Assembly (NCBI GenBank): GCA_023336205.1
Contig: JALQCR010000014.1
Location: 98,978-162,977, forward strand
Direction of reading: 5' to 3'
DNA: 64,000 bases
DNA from: Pseudanabaena sp. Salubria-1
GTDB taxonomy: Bacteria > Cyanobacteriota > Cyanobacteriia > Pseudanabaenales > Pseudanabaenaceae
The notes beneath the pieces were generated by a model that saw only the letters and a list, made by a program, of their open reading frames with translations, was not told the DNA's origin and made no database searches. Positions 1-10,035 of this stretch are shown here, one piece after another (within the stretch, counting starts at the first letter, position 1; the number at the start of each line of letters is the position of its first letter). The position numbers and the translations under genes were made by a program.

Positions 1-231
1 CTTGGTGTTTATCGTTGGCTTATCCTCTCTCTGCTTGCTTATCTTTTGGCCCATTGGATTGATCAATGGTCGAGTCCTCCTGTCTTGGACTGGAAAGCTA
101 CCTGTGATTTGACACTTTCCGTTTTATTTCCTTCTGTCCTTTGGTTGAAACTTCTTAGGTATCTCCAAATTAGTGCCGATATTGCTGCTCGTCATGGGTT
201 TGAAATTATTCTCAAACCCATTCCTACTTAA
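1..231 (+). pseudogene. C-terminal fragment of a DDE transposase (IS4-like), cut by the window edge
   Basis: The reading frame is open from base 1 and ends at 231. It shows about 76 residues with a hydrophobic stretch (YRWLILSLLAYLLAHWIDQWS) and a C-terminal tail typical of IS4-type transposases. No catalytic residue is visible because the N-terminal part is missing. It is followed after about 30 bases by an IS1 copy lacking its own left end, so the two elements are abutted or nested. The family call rests on the general look of the C-terminus and is tentative. Confidence 0.5.
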
Positions 232-260
232 CTCTTTCAGGAATGGTGCAAGATCTCAGG

Positions 261-1019
261 TAATGTCAGAAGCAAGGCCATCCTGTCCATCCTGCCAGTC
301 CGTATCCGTTGTAAAAAACGGCAGTACACGACATGGAAAACAAAATTATAAATGTCGGGACTGTGGTCGTCAATTTGTAGAAAATCCACAGTGGCAGAGA
401 GTTTCAGAGCGTACCCAAGACACTTATGACCTTCTTGAGAAACTACTACTAGAAAAAATCCCACTAGCTGGAATTGCCAGAGTCCTCAAGGTGTCAGAGA
501 GATGGTTGCAAAGTTACGTCAATCATAAATATGAAAACGTTCCTCAGCAGGTGGAGGTAGAACCAAAACCAAAACGCCGTTTGACCATACAGATGGATGA
601 ATTGTGGTCTTTTGTGGACGACAAAGGCAATAAACAGTGGGTATGGCTTGCCATTGATGCCGAGACTCGTGAAATTGTCGGTTGTTATATAGGCGATCGC
701 ACTGGTGAATCAGCTCAGAAGTTATGGGAATCGTTGCCTAGCGTCTATCGCCAATGTGCGGTTATTTATACTGACTTCTATTCGTCTTATCCAGTTGTCC
801 TGCCCAGCAAACGTCATAGGGCTGTCGGGAAAGAAACGGGAAAGACCAACTATATTGAGAGATTCAACTGTACGTTACGTCAACGAGTATCAAGACTAGT
901 TAGAAAGACCTTATCTTTTTCTAAGAAATTGGAAAATCACATTGGAGCCATTTGGAATTTTATTCATCATTACAACGATTCTTTACCTCCGTGTGCGTCC
1001 TTTCCTTTTTAGGACTACC
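261..1019 (+). mobile_element. IS1-family element, copy 1, left terminal repeat missing
   Basis: Nearly identical to the complete copy at 37415-38232. The right terminal inverted repeat is present at 998-1019 and ends in GGACTACC. The match to copy 2 starts only at about 261, just before the transposase start. The roughly 55 bases of left end found in copy 2 are replaced here by the end of another IS (GGTGCAAGATCTCAG). Either that IS inserted into the IS1 leader, or the contig end is chimeric. Confidence 0.8.
263..1012 (+). CDS. IS1-family transposase
   Basis: A 249-residue IS1-type transposase catalysing DDE transposition. The N-terminus carries a zinc-finger-like pair of CxxC motifs (CPSCQS and CRDCGRQF) followed by a helix-turn-helix region. 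The catalytic domain begins around MDELWSFVDDKGNKQWVW and includes YTDFYSSY. I chose the ATG at 263 because copy 2 diverges immediately upstream of it; the frame is open further left only by chance. It differs from copy 2 by one visible residue (VVLPSKRH against VVLHSKRH). It is probably still able to code a full transposase, although its left terminal repeat is gone. Confidence 0.9.
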   Translation: MSEARPSCPSCQSVSVVKNGSTRHGKQNYKCRDCGRQFVENPQWQRVSERTQDTYDLLEKLLLEKIPLAGIARVLKVSERWLQSYVNHKYENVPQQVEVEPKPKRRLTIQMDELWSFVDDKGNKQWVWLAIDAETREIVGCYIGDRTGESAQKLWESLPSVYRQCAVIYTDFYSSYPVVLPSKRHRAVGKETGKTNYIERFNCTLRQRVSRLVRKTLSFSKKLENHIGAIWNFIHHYNDSLPPCASFPF

Positions 1020-1064
1020 AGTAATAGTTCACTTGCTCAATTGATTGTCACATTTGCGATCAAC

Positions 1065-1099
1065 AAACAAAAAAGCGGCACGAAGTGCCGCTTTTTTGT

Positions 1100-1101
<2 letters not shown>
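1065..1101 (-). terminator. Rho-independent terminator of dapL
   Basis: A stem GCGGCAC / GTGCCGC with loop GAA is flanked by A- and T-runs that pair as well. It lies directly at the 3' end of dapL, so it should end dapL transcription on the minus strand. The symmetric A/T flanks could also stop transcription arriving from the IS1 side. Confidence 0.85.
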
Positions 1102-2332
<1,231 letters not shown>

Positions 2333-2390
2333 GATGGATGAGTTAATCTTTTTTGATTTTTGTATAGTTTTATATTATGCCTTTATGAAG

Positions 2391-2447
2391 ATACTAATAC
2401 AAAACCCATTGCGGGGCTTTGCCCCGCAATGGGTTTTGTATTAGTAT
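2391..2447. repeat. Long perfect palindrome overlapping a stop codon
   Basis: A nearly perfect palindrome of 57 bases with core CGGGGCTTTGCCCCG and long AT-rich outer arms. It includes the stop codon of the glycosyltransferase and can act as its terminator hairpin. It belongs to the intergenic hairpin class seen throughout the window: a short GC-rich core with loop TTT or GAA, plus outer arms that differ at every locus. Confidence 0.85.
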
Positions 2448-3592
2448 TTGTGGCGAGATTGATCGCACCAAGCCTGTTCTACAAACTCCAAAAACTCTGC
2501 CTGAAATCTCTCCGTTGAGAAACGCATCGCATTTTCGTGACAAGTCATAGGTAAGATGCGATCGCTATTCTCTTCAAACTCAAGCACAGCTTCACGAATA
2601 CCCGCCACTGTCTGTTCTGCAAAAAATACACCCGTAGGGCGATCGCCATCTAAGCCCCGCACTGATTCACTCACACCACCCCGACCATAGGCAATTACTG
2701 GCGTACCGCAGGCTTGAGCTTCTACAGGCGTAATCCCAAAATCCTCCTCAGAAGCAAATACAAAGGCTTTAGCATTTTGCATATATCCGCGCAACAAATC
2801 TGGTTCTAAATGCCCAAGAAACTTGATGTTACGGCTTGCTTTAGTGCGAATTCTTGCCATCTGCTCCCCATCACCAATCACAATTAATTGGCGATCGCCC
2901 ATTTGCGAAAATGCTTCCACAATTAGATCAATTCGTTTATAGGGAACCAACCGTGACGCAGTGAGATAGAAGTCCTGCTTTTGTTCGCACAATGTATAAT
3001 TTTGTAGATCTACAGGTGGATAAATTACTTCTGCCGATCGCCGATAGACTTTTTGAATTCGACGAGCAATAAATTTGGAATTAGCAATGAATAGATCAAC
3101 ACCGTTTGCCGTGCGCGTATCCCAAATTCTGATCTGATGCAAAATCCATCTAGCAATCCAGCTTTTAATCCCCCGTTCTAAATTTGACTCTTTTAAATAT
3201 TGATGTTGCAAATCCCAAGCATAGCGAATTGGCGAATGCACATAGGAAATATGTAATTGATGCGGTGCTGTTAGAACTCCTTTGGCTACAGCATGGGAAC
3301 TAGAAATAATGAGGTCATAGGCGGACAAATCTAGCTGCTCGATCGCTAAAGGCATAAGTAACAAATATTGCCGAAACTTCGTTTTTGCAAAGGGGAGATT
3401 TTGAATAAAAGTAGTTATAACTTTTTTGTTTTGAATGAATCCCCGTTGAGAATCATCAAGAAAATCTACAACTGCAAATAGATCAGCCTGAGGAAATATA
3501 TTTAAAATTTGCTCAACCACTCGCTCTGAACCTGCGTAGTTCACAAACCATTCATGCACGATCGCAATCTTGAGATTTTTGAGTTTTGACAT
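2441..3592 (-). CDS. Glycosyltransferase family 4
   Basis: A 383-residue GT-B glycosyltransferase, probably transferring a sugar from a nucleotide donor onto a cell-surface polysaccharide or lipid intermediate in the cytoplasm. The N-terminal acceptor domain starts KIAIVHEWFVNYAGSERVVEQIL. The C-terminal donor domain carries VYPPVDL-like and FYLTASRLVPYKRIDLIVEAF segments and the EX7E signature ASEEDFGITPVEAQACGTPVIA. I moved the start to ATG 3592 (MSKLKNLKIAI) because the upstream extension to 3697 has no family resemblance and would run into the divergent gene at 3683. WbaZ-like mannosyltransferases look similar; the sugar specificity cannot be read from sequence. Confidence 0.88.
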   Translation of the reverse strand: MSKLKNLKIAIVHEWFVNYAGSERVVEQILNIFPQADLFAVVDFLDDSQRGFIQNKKVITTFIQNLPFAKTKFRQYLLLMPLAIEQLDLSAYDLIISSSHAVAKGVLTAPHQLHISYVHSPIRYAWDLQHQYLKESNLERGIKSWIARWILHQIRIWDTRTANGVDLFIANSKFIARRIQKVYRRSAEVIYPPVDLQNYTLCEQKQDFYLTASRLVPYKRIDLIVEAFSQMGDRQLIVIGDGEQMARIRTKASRNIKFLGHLEPDLLRGYMQNAKAFVFASEEDFGITPVEAQACGTPVIAYGRGGVSESVRGLDGDRPTGVFFAEQTVAGIREAVLEFEENSDRILPMTCHENAMRFSTERFQAEFLEFVEQAWCDQSRHKY

Positions 3593-3682
3593 AATTAATT
3601 TCTTTGGGAAGGTGAGCATTGCCCGCTCTAATTTAGTGTCAATAATTATGGTTAAAATAGCAACGTTGAACTCACCTGATTT

Positions 3683-4120
3683 ATGAAGTTTCGCCAAACT
3701 GCTTCTACATTAGCCTCCGTGGGGCTAGCGATCGCTAGTATCACAGGTCTTTCTGCTGTTACACTTTCTCCGCAATTGACTGAGACTGCGATCGCCCAAG
3801 AAGCAGCTCCCACGGTGACAACAACATCAGGAGTCAATGAGATCGCCTTAGCCAAGCATTTGCGCAAAATCGGAGCAAAGCTATATACTGCCTATTGGTG
3901 TCCTCATTGCCATAGCCAAAAACAACGTTTTGGTAAAGAGGCTGTAAAACACTTAGAAGTAGTTGAATGCGATCAGCGCGGTGTCAATCCTCAAACCCAA
4001 CTTTGCCGCGCCAAGAGAGTGCGAGCTTTTCCTACATGGGAGATTAACGGCAAACTCTATCCAGGAGATCGATCCCTAGAGAGTATTGCTAACTTTTCCA
4101 AATATCGTGGCGACTTGTAA
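3683..4120 (+). CDS. Exported thioredoxin-like protein (CPHC active site)
   Basis: A 145-residue protein with an N-terminal hydrophobic signal-like segment (residues 10-30) ending near AIAQEAAP. A thioredoxin-fold domain from about residue 57 has the redox motif CPHC at 73-76. The segments YTAYWCPHCHSQKQRFG, VECDQRG and FPTWEINGKLYPGDRSLE match the thioredoxin domain fused to bacterial and plant vitamin K epoxide reductases. Here it is a stand-alone periplasmic or lumenal version, so it may pair with a separate quinone-linked VKOR or reduce/oxidise exported thiols. It is divergent from the glycosyltransferase, with 90 bp between the two starts. Confidence 0.85.
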   Translation: MKFRQTASTLASVGLAIASITGLSAVTLSPQLTETAIAQEAAPTVTTTSGVNEIALAKHLRKIGAKLYTAYWCPHCHSQKQRFGKEAVKHLEVVECDQRGVNPQTQLCRAKRVRAFPTWEINGKLYPGDRSLESIANFSKYRGDL

Positions 4121-4122
4121 GT

Positions 4123-4169
4123 CCCAAAGATTGAGAGACGGCGCGAAGCGCCGTCTCTCAATCTTTGGG
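4123..4169. terminator. Hairpin after the thioredoxin-like gene
   Basis: A perfect 47-base palindrome with core GACGGCGC-GAA-GCGCCGTC immediately after the stop at 4120. Position and symmetry suit a transcript end, but there is no T-run, so processing or mRNA protection is as likely as termination. The core is the same as at 46289-46341, while the outer arms are unrelated. The rest of the gap to topA (4170-4397) shows nothing I recognise beyond AT-rich promoter-like DNA. Confidence 0.7.
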
Positions 4170-4397
4170 GTTGCATGATAGGGCTTTACATGCATTAATT
4201 GAGTCCAATGCACTAAAGAACTAAATTTGCAACTAGTAGTTTCGGGAAACTTGTTAGTGTAGTTACCGTCCTACTAAAAAATAGTAATTTTCTGCATAAA
4301 CATTGTATATAGGTTAAGAAGGTATTTAATAAGCCCTTGATTTTGTGCTTATTGATCTTCCAGTTTCTTTTGATTACCGCGAACCTTGCAGGCTAAT

Positions 4398-7109
4398 ATG
4401 TCTACTCTTGTCATTGTCGAATCGCCCACGAAGGCACGCACCATTCGGAATTTTTTGCCTGCTGGATATCGAGTAGAGGCATCAATGGGGCATGTGCGCG
4501 ATTTGCCACAATCAGCTAGTGATATTCCTGCCGATCTCAAAGGTACGGAGTGGGCAAAGCTCGGCGTAAATGTTGATGCTGACTTTGAGCCGCTATACAT
4601 CGTGCCAGACGACAAAAAAAAGATAGTCCGCGAACTTAAGTCAGCGCTAAAAGGTGTCAAAGAGCTAATCCTAGCGACTGACGAAGACCGAGAAGGTGAA
4701 AGTATTTCTTGGCACTTATTACAAATCTTGCAGCCGAAAGTGCCGATTAAACGCATGGTCTTTCATGAGATCACCTCTGAGGCGATCAAAGCGGCGCTAA
4801 AAGATTGCCGCCAGATCGACGATCGCTTAGTCCATGCCCAAGAAACCCGCCGTATTCTCGATCGCCTTGTGGGTTATACCCTCTCACCTTTGCTCTGGAA
4901 AAAAATTGCATGGGGCTTGTCAGCGGGACGAGTCCAGTCCGTAGCTGTGCGTGTAATCGTCAACCGTGAACGCGAACGCCGCGCTTTTAAATCAGGTAGT
5001 TATTGGGACTTGAAAGCAAATCTATTTGCGCCAAAACAAGAATTTCCTGTGCAACTAGTCTCAGTTGGCGGTGTCAATGTTGCCACGGGTAAAGATTTCG
5101 ATGAAGCGACTGGCAACATTGCCAAAGGGCGCAAAGTTTTATTGTTGGATGAAGCGGCGGCGATCGCACTGCAACAGAAACTAAATGGCAAAGTCTGGTC
5201 GGTGAGCAATCTGGATGAACGACCCACTACTCGTAAGCCTTCACCCCCATTTACCACATCAACATTGCAACAAGAAGCTAACCGCAAACTGCGCCTATCG
5301 GCAAGGGATTCGATGCGTGTAGCTCAAGCTTTGTACGAACAAGGCTTCATTACCTATATGCGTACTGACTCGGTGCATCTGTCTCAACAGGCGATCACAG
5401 CAGCGCGTCAATGCGTGACTAGCATGTATGGCAATAACTTCTTGAGCAAAGAGCCCCGCCAATATGTGACCAAATCCAAGGGCGCACAGGAAGCCCACGA
5501 AGCAATTCGTCCCGCAGGCGCAACTTTCCGCACTCCGCAAGAGACAGGACTGTCAGGTCGTGAGCTAGCCCTCTATGACCTGATTTGGAAGCGTACCGTT
5601 GCCTCACAGATGGAGGATGCACGCCTGACGATGCTTAGTGTGCAATTGACCGTTGAGGATGCTTTATTCCGCGCATCGGGTAAGCGGATTGATTTCGCAG
5701 GATTTTTCCGCGCTTATGTTGAAGGCTCCGATGATCCCGATGCAGCACTAGAAGAAAAAGAGGTAATGTTACCACCGCTCAAAGTTGGGGATCATCCAGT
5801 CTGTCGTGAATTAAATACGGTCGGACATGAAACTCAACCACCTGCAAGATTTACCGAAGCTGCCCTTGTGAAGATGCTCGAAAGTGAAGGCATTGGTCGC
5901 CCCAGTACCTACGCCAGCATTATTGGCACGATCTGCGATCGTGGCTATGTGCAGCTTGTAAATAACGCTTTAATTCCCAGCTTTACTGCCTTTGCCGTCA
6001 CCAGTTTACTAGAGGAGCATTTCCCAAATCTCGTCGATCCTAGTTTCACTTCCAAAATGGAACAAACCCTTGATGACATTTCTATGGGTACGGTGGAGTG
6101 GCTTCCCTACCTCAAGAAGTTCTATTCAGGAGAGCAGGGATTGAGCGGACAGGTGAAGTCTCGCGACAGCTTAATTGATGGCGAATCAGCAAGAACGGTG
6201 CGTCTGGAAGGTTTAGATGATGATGTCAAGGTTAAAATCGGTAAGTTCGGTGCATATATCCAAGTTGGAGAAGGAGATCGCACGGTTAATTCCTCCATCC
6301 CTCAAAACTTAACTCCCTCCGATCTAGTTCCTGAAAAGATTGAACTTCTGCTCAAACAGAAGCTCGAAGGGCCAGATCAAGTTGGTATCCATCCAGAACT
6401 GAATGAGCCAATCTTCATGATGATGGGTCAATACGGCCCCTATGTGCAGCTTGGTCAAGCCACAGATGCTGTGCCTAAACCTAAACGTGCTTCATTGCCC
6501 AAGGGAATGCAGCCAGAAAATGTCACCGTCGATATTGCTGTCAAGTTACTAGCTTTGCCTAGAACCTTAGGCGCACATCCTGAAACTGGTAATCGTGTTT
6601 TTGTGAATACGGGTAGATTTGGGCCCTATGTTTGTCATACCAAAGGGAACGGCGACAAGGACGACAATCGATCGCTAAAGTCCACTGATGATCCCTACAC
6701 GATCACCTTTGAACGCGGTTTAGAATTGCTTGCCCAGCCCAAAACCCTACGCGGAGCCTCCGCAGCCAAGGTTTTGAAATCTCTCGGTCAACATCCTGAT
6801 GATAATGATGCGATTGAGATTCTCGATGGCAAGTATGGTGCATATGTGAAGCATGGCAAGGTGAATGTGTCACTAACTAAGGAGCAGACTGTCGAAGGGC
6901 TAACCTTAGAAGATGCTCTATCAATGTTAGCTAGCAAATCTGGCAAAAGTACTAGTAAGCGCACTAAGTCTGCTTCTAGCGAAACCAAGAAAACCACCAC
7001 AAAAAAGACCACTACAAAATCCACCGCTACTAAGGCAACAACAACAAAAACTGCCGCGAAAACGACTAAAAAAACGACAACTACCAAAAAGGCTACTGCA
7101 ACGAAATAA
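4398..7109 (+). CDS. topA: DNA topoisomerase I
   Basis: A 903-residue type IA topoisomerase that relaxes negative supercoils through a transient 5'-phosphotyrosine. The TOPRIM domain starts TLVIVESPTKARTI with Glu8 and carries the DEDREGE acidic motif near residue 96. The catalytic tyrosine is Tyr320 in TYMRTDSVHLS. After the core come repeated C-terminal cyanobacterial toprim-C modules (KIGKFGAYIQVG, GQYGPYVQLG, TGRFGPYVC, DGKYGAYVKHG). The protein ends in a roughly 55-residue Lys/Thr-rich tail that is probably a disordered DNA-binding tail. The real start is ATG 4398; the upstream TTG at 4386 has no support. The tail's codon repeats (ACT/ACA AAA) are low-complexity. Confidence 0.97.
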   Translation: MSTLVIVESPTKARTIRNFLPAGYRVEASMGHVRDLPQSASDIPADLKGTEWAKLGVNVDADFEPLYIVPDDKKKIVRELKSALKGVKELILATDEDREGESISWHLLQILQPKVPIKRMVFHEITSEAIKAALKDCRQIDDRLVHAQETRRILDRLVGYTLSPLLWKKIAWGLSAGRVQSVAVRVIVNRERERRAFKSGSYWDLKANLFAPKQEFPVQLVSVGGVNVATGKDFDEATGNIAKGRKVLLLDEAAAIALQQKLNGKVWSVSNLDERPTTRKPSPPFTTSTLQQEANRKLRLSARDSMRVAQALYEQGFITYMRTDSVHLSQQAITAARQCVTSMYGNNFLSKEPRQYVTKSKGAQEAHEAIRPAGATFRTPQETGLSGRELALYDLIWKRTVASQMEDARLTMLSVQLTVEDALFRASGKRIDFAGFFRAYVEGSDDPDAALEEKEVMLPPLKVGDHPVCRELNTVGHETQPPARFTEAALVKMLESEGIGRPSTYASIIGTICDRGYVQLVNNALIPSFTAFAVTSLLEEHFPNLVDPSFTSKMEQTLDDISMGTVEWLPYLKKFYSGEQGLSGQVKSRDSLIDGESARTVRLEGLDDDVKVKIGKFGAYIQVGEGDRTVNSSIPQNLTPSDLVPEKIELLLKQKLEGPDQVGIHPELNEPIFMMMGQYGPYVQLGQATDAVPKPKRASLPKGMQPENVTVDIAVKLLALPRTLGAHPETGNRVFVNTGRFGPYVCHTKGNGDKDDNRSLKSTDDPYTITFERGLELLAQPKTLRGASAAKVLKSLGQHPDDNDAIEILDGKYGAYVKHGKVNVSLTKEQTVEGLTLEDALSMLASKSGKSTSKRTKSASSETKKTTTKKTTTKSTATKATTTKTAAKTTKKTTTTKKATATK

Positions 7110-7156
7110 ATCCAAAGTACGATTCGCCCGCGTAGCGGGCGAATCGTACTTTGGAT
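7110..7156. terminator. Palindrome between convergent topA and the vWA gene
   Basis: A perfect 47-base palindrome (CGCCCGC-GTA-GCGGGCG core, arms reading ATCCAAAGTACGATT) filling the gap between the 3' ends of topA and the gene at 7164. It can serve as a bidirectional end hairpin. It is of the same class as the other intergenic hairpins. Confidence 0.75.
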
Positions 7157-7163
7157 CTGGGCT

Positions 7164-7937
7164 TTATGTGCCAAAGCCTCCTAAAGAATTAAAATTAGCC
7201 GCACTCTGACTCACACGCATCGCCGACTGCGAGAATACCTGAAAAGCCTTCCGAATTTCGCCATCACTATTTGCAGGTGTGAGAATCCATTCATCACGGA
7301 TACCCATATCCTGAAATACTTTCCGAAAATCCGTAGAGCCATCATCAATACCCATTGCCGCAATAATGTGATTTTCCATTCGCAACATGTCCTTTGCGAT
7401 CGCAGCCACATCCTTTGCCCCGTGACGCATCGAGTGACAATCATCACCATCAGTAATAATCAGCGTCACCGTCCGCACTGGCACACCATTATCAGAGAAT
7501 TCCTGAGATTTAGCCAATACGGTTCCCAATAGCACCACCGTTTGATCGTAAAGTGGTGTGCCTTGATTGGGCGTGTAATTTTTTGTATCCATTCTTATTG
7601 CCTGTGCGATCGGGCAATAGGGATAAAGAACAGTGCCATTAAGATAGCGATTGTGAATGAGGATATTATCCTGTTGCTGTGAAGAGGTGAGTGCATCCAG
7701 TACTGAGTTATGTCCCCCGCGCACAGCCTGAGCATTTCCTGAGTACTGGATCGAGCCAGAGTCATCGGGCATAATCGTCACAAGTACAACTTCACTGGAC
7801 ATCACATCATCAACGTGGATACCAAGTCCAGCTTGGATTTGTGCGCCAAGGTCATAAACTGTGAGTGCCTGCAAAGATTCATTGGAAAGGGTTCCATCAT
7901 CTGAAGCAGATTGGAAGAGGTCGTTAATGTTGGTCAT
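7164..7937 (-). CDS. von Willebrand factor A domain protein
   Basis: A 257-residue protein, almost entirely one vWA fold. The metal-ion-dependent adhesion site (MIDAS) is visible as DDSGS (DxSxS) after a hydrophobic strand (VVLVTIMP). A distal Thr in GTPLYDQTV and the strand TVTLIITDGDDCHS follow. No signal peptide or transmembrane segment, so it is cytoplasmic. Such proteins act as metal-dependent protein-binding modules. TerY-type vWA proteins work with a PP2C phosphatase and a kinase, and exactly those two partners occur about 4 kb away on the same strand (11570-15061). The functional link is inference; they are not adjacent. Confidence 0.8.
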   Translation of the reverse strand: MTNINDLFQSASDDGTLSNESLQALTVYDLGAQIQAGLGIHVDDVMSSEVVLVTIMPDDSGSIQYSGNAQAVRGGHNSVLDALTSSQQQDNILIHNRYLNGTVLYPYCPIAQAIRMDTKNYTPNQGTPLYDQTVVLLGTVLAKSQEFSDNGVPVRTVTLIITDGDDCHSMRHGAKDVAAIAKDMLRMENHIIAAMGIDDGSTDFRKVFQDMGIRDEWILTPANSDGEIRKAFQVFSQSAMRVSQSAANFNSLGGFGT

Positions 7938-7962
7938 GGTGATTGGTGAGAGGTAAATGAAT

Positions 7963-8002
7963 AATTACGAATTACGAATTACGAATTATCAATTCGTAAT
8001 TC
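7963..8002. repeat. Tandem heptamer ATTACGA with an inverted copy
   Basis: Three direct copies of ATTACGA followed by ATCAATTCGTAATTC, which is their inverted complement, giving a stem of about 15 bases. A close relative lies at about 15130-15170 (GATAATTCGTAATTCGTAATTCGTAATT). Both sit just outside genes of the accessory block, at 5' ends. No function is evident. Confidence 0.6.
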
Positions 8003-8041
8003 ATTTATTGACGATTAGGGAGATTTCCCCTTTTTCCTTGT

Positions 8042-8554
8042 CTAAACTGCTTTTTCCCAAAATTCCATTGTGTTAGGAGCGATTGCTTTAGGATCTTCTT
8101 GGTAAAGCTCTTGTAAACAAGTTAGAAACGCTTTGGCGTAGGCTTTTAAACCTAAGAGAGAAAGGCTACTAAGAATACGAGTGATTCTCAGATGGTTGTG
8201 ATTCATTGGGCGGAGCCAATATTGTCGGCGTGCATCAAAGTTGGCAGCTTTACTAATATGGACTCCTGATTCCTGCGAGGTGACGAATTGTAGACCGTAA
8301 AAATCAAGTAACAACTTGAAGGAACGATATAACCTTCGGCGAAGTTCTTTGTCGGCAAGAAATGCTTCAATTACAAATTCATCAAGGATGGGAGCATTAG
8401 CGCTAAATTTACTAGGTTCAGGAAGAGGAAATAGCCATTGAATGTAGTTATGGACATTCTCAAGGCGATCGCGTTGCCAAGTCCAAATATCTTCGAGTTT
8501 GCGACCTTCAGGATTAGCCGACTCTCCACGATAGAAAGATAGTAGAGCGCTCAT
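8042..8554 (-). CDS. Opioid growth factor receptor (OGFr) N-terminal-domain protein
   Basis: A 170-residue protein. The segment FYRGESANPEGRKLEDIWTWQRDRLENVHNYIQWLFPLPEPS is the signature of the conserved OGFr domain, known from eukaryotic receptors and scattered bacteria. It continues with LRRRLYRSFKLLLDFYGLQ and a C-terminal helical part (LRITRILSSLSLLGLKAYAKAFL). I chose ATG 8554 because AGGTG lies five bases upstream of it; an in-frame ATG at 8587 is possible. The bacterial role is unknown. It probably forms a unit with the small gene at 8613-8774. Confidence 0.85.
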   Translation of the reverse strand: MSALLSFYRGESANPEGRKLEDIWTWQRDRLENVHNYIQWLFPLPEPSKFSANAPILDEFVIEAFLADKELRRRLYRSFKLLLDFYGLQFVTSQESGVHISKAANFDARRQYWLRPMNHNHLRITRILSSLSLLGLKAYAKAFLTCLQELYQEDPKAIAPNTMEFWEKAV

Positions 8555-8612
8555 AGACACACCTGATGATTCTTGATTTATGTGCATTTTAGCTGGATTT
8601 CAGCTAGATATT

Positions 8613-8774
8613 TTAGCTAGATAATAGGCGCTCAAAAAATCCTTTCCTAGTTTGAATGGATTCCAAATATTCTCTGAGCAAACGTTCAATCAACTCTGAA
8701 CTGGAAGTGTTCTCCTTTGCAAGAATTGCCACTAGATATTTTTCTGTTTCATAGTCCAAATTGATAGTCATCAT
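8613..8774 (-). CDS. Small ribbon-helix-helix-like protein
   Basis: A 53-residue ORF starting ATGATG at 8774 (MMTINLDYETEKYLVAILAKENTSSSELIERLLREYLES). The pattern of a short strand (TINLDYETEKYL) followed by two helices and SSSELIERLLREYL resembles CopG/RHH DNA-binding proteins used as antitoxins or autoregulators. It stops 58 bases upstream of the OGFr start on the same strand, so the two are probably co-transcribed. The assignment comes from pattern only. Confidence 0.6.
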   Translation of the reverse strand: MMTINLDYETEKYLVAILAKENTSSSELIERLLREYLESIQTRKGFFERLLSS

Positions 8775-8834
8775 AGGATTAGCCTCTTGTTAATTAGTAC
8801 GTTCTCGATCCCCGACTTTTTATTTGTAATTTTC

Positions 8835-8906
8835 GCCCCCCTAGCCCCCCAATTCTGGGGGGAACCAGATTTAAGTCCCCCAGAATTGGGGGATTTAGGG
8901 GGCTAG
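8835..8906. repeat. G-run palindromic repeat (CCCCAATTCTGGGG family)
   Basis: Two adjacent hairpins: CCCCCCAATTCTGGGGGG, then after a short AT linker CCCCCAGAATTGGGGG, bracketed by CCCCCTAG / TTTAGGGGG. The family recurs at about 30752-30831, 37273-37359, 46376-46457, 57278-57359 and 60574-60643. The same family is, from general knowledge, widespread in cyanobacterial genomes. This copy lies between the RHH-like gene and the hydrolase. Confidence 0.85.
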
Positions 8907-8958
8907 ACCCCTAGGGCTTAGACGAAATCCCATATGTTATGTAATTCTTAAATGGGTT

Positions 8959-10011
8959 CTAAGAAAGATTGAGATCTGCCCAAGTTTCCGTTGTGTCAGT
9001 GGATTTAACTAGATGCATACCTGCATCAGCAAAGCGCTGAAAGGCTGCATCGGCTTGATCCGTATAGTCCACAACGTTAGGAACAACCACGGGCGAAGTG
9101 CAATCTTCGAGTAGATAGACTTTCTTCGCCAGTTTAGGATCGTGAGCCAAAATCTCGCTCAGCAGATCTTGAATTGTCCATGCTACGCAATGGCTCTTGG
9201 CTTGACCTGCAATAATCACCGCATCGAATTCCAGTAACCTTTGCAGAAAGCGAGTATTTTTCTGTGCGATCGGTCTACCATCGGCTCCATCCATCACTTC
9301 AGGACGCAAGACAGAATAATTCTCGGTGAGAGGATTACCGCCTTTAATCTCAAAGTTAGTCTGACTGTGACGAGCAATATTATGGAAAAACATTGCTTCC
9401 TCTACAGCCGAAACTAGCGCGTGACCAATACCGCCGAGCATAGAGTGATACGCCCAAACCGTAAGCGGAAACTTGCCTTCATCGCTAAGCTTCTGCACAT
9501 AATGCAAGGCGTGGCGCTGAATTGCCATGTAGTTACCCTTGCCGAGACTATAGGCGATCGCAGGATTTACTTTCCACTTACCCTTTTGCACATCTTCTAA
9601 GGTAATCGATGTCGCATTGGGAATTGGATGTTCGCCAGCATCATTCACCCAAAAGATCGGATGGAAGATTTGCATGGCGGTGTGAGTATCCATCGTGGGT
9701 GCAATTTCACTGATGTGGTGCAAATTGCGATAGATAAATTCGCACAAACGCACATTATCTTCGATCGCACCAGTACCAGATCGACCACCGACAAATAGCT
9801 CATGATCGGGAATACAAAAGGTATTCTGCACATCGATCGCCATCAAACAAATTTTCTTGCGATCCTTTGCGGCGGGTGCGATACCATGTTGTTTTGCCCA
9901 TGCCTCGGCTTGGTTAGCACGATCTTGATAGGGAACGCGCCATACTGAGCCGACTTTGTGGCGATCGAAGAAGGAGGGGATGGGAAGTTGGGTTGCAATT
10001 TGAGTAGTCAT
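8959..10011 (-). CDS. Isochorismatase-family cysteine hydrolase (nicotinamidase-like)
   Basis: A 350-residue member of the isochorismatase/nicotinamidase fold. The catalytic aspartate is in [12 protein letters not shown], and the nucleophilic cysteine in [17 protein letters not shown]. The metal-site motif of nicotinamidases appears as [12 protein letters not shown] (D-x-H). It is longer than a classical PncA (about 200 residues), with an N-terminal extension and an insert. The likely reaction is amide hydrolysis, with nicotinamide to nicotinate the obvious candidate, but the substrate is not proven. It shares a neighbourhood with an ADP-ribosylglycohydrolase and NrtR, which would suit NAD metabolism. 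Confidence 0.8.
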   Translation of the reverse strand: MTTQIATQLPIPSFFDRHKVGSVWRVPYQDRANQAEAWAKQHGIAPAAKDRKKICLMAIDVQNTFCIPDHELFVGGRSGTGAIEDNVRLCEFIYRNLHHISEIAPTMDTHTAMQIFHPIFWVNDAGEHPIPNATSITLEDVQKGKWKVNPAIAYSLGKGNYMAIQRHALHYVQKLSDEGKFPLTVWAYHSMLGGIGHALVSAVEEAMFFHNIARHSQTNFEIKGGNPLTENYSVLRPEVMDGADGRPIAQKNTRFLQRLLEFDAVIIAGQAKSHCVAWTIQDLLSEILAHDPKLAKKVYLLEDCTSPVVVPNVVDYTDQADAAFQRFADAGMHLVKSTDTTETWADLNLS

Positions 10012-10035
10012 GATTAGAGTTTTCCTTTTTTAAAA

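Noticed and set aside
6788..7174. Open frame opposite the topA tail (valine/phenylalanine-rich)
   Set aside because: A by-product of the Lys/Thr repeat codons on the coding strand.
7963..8002. ATTACGA heptamers as a plasmid iteron or origin
   Set aside because: Only three direct copies, and no replication gene nearby.
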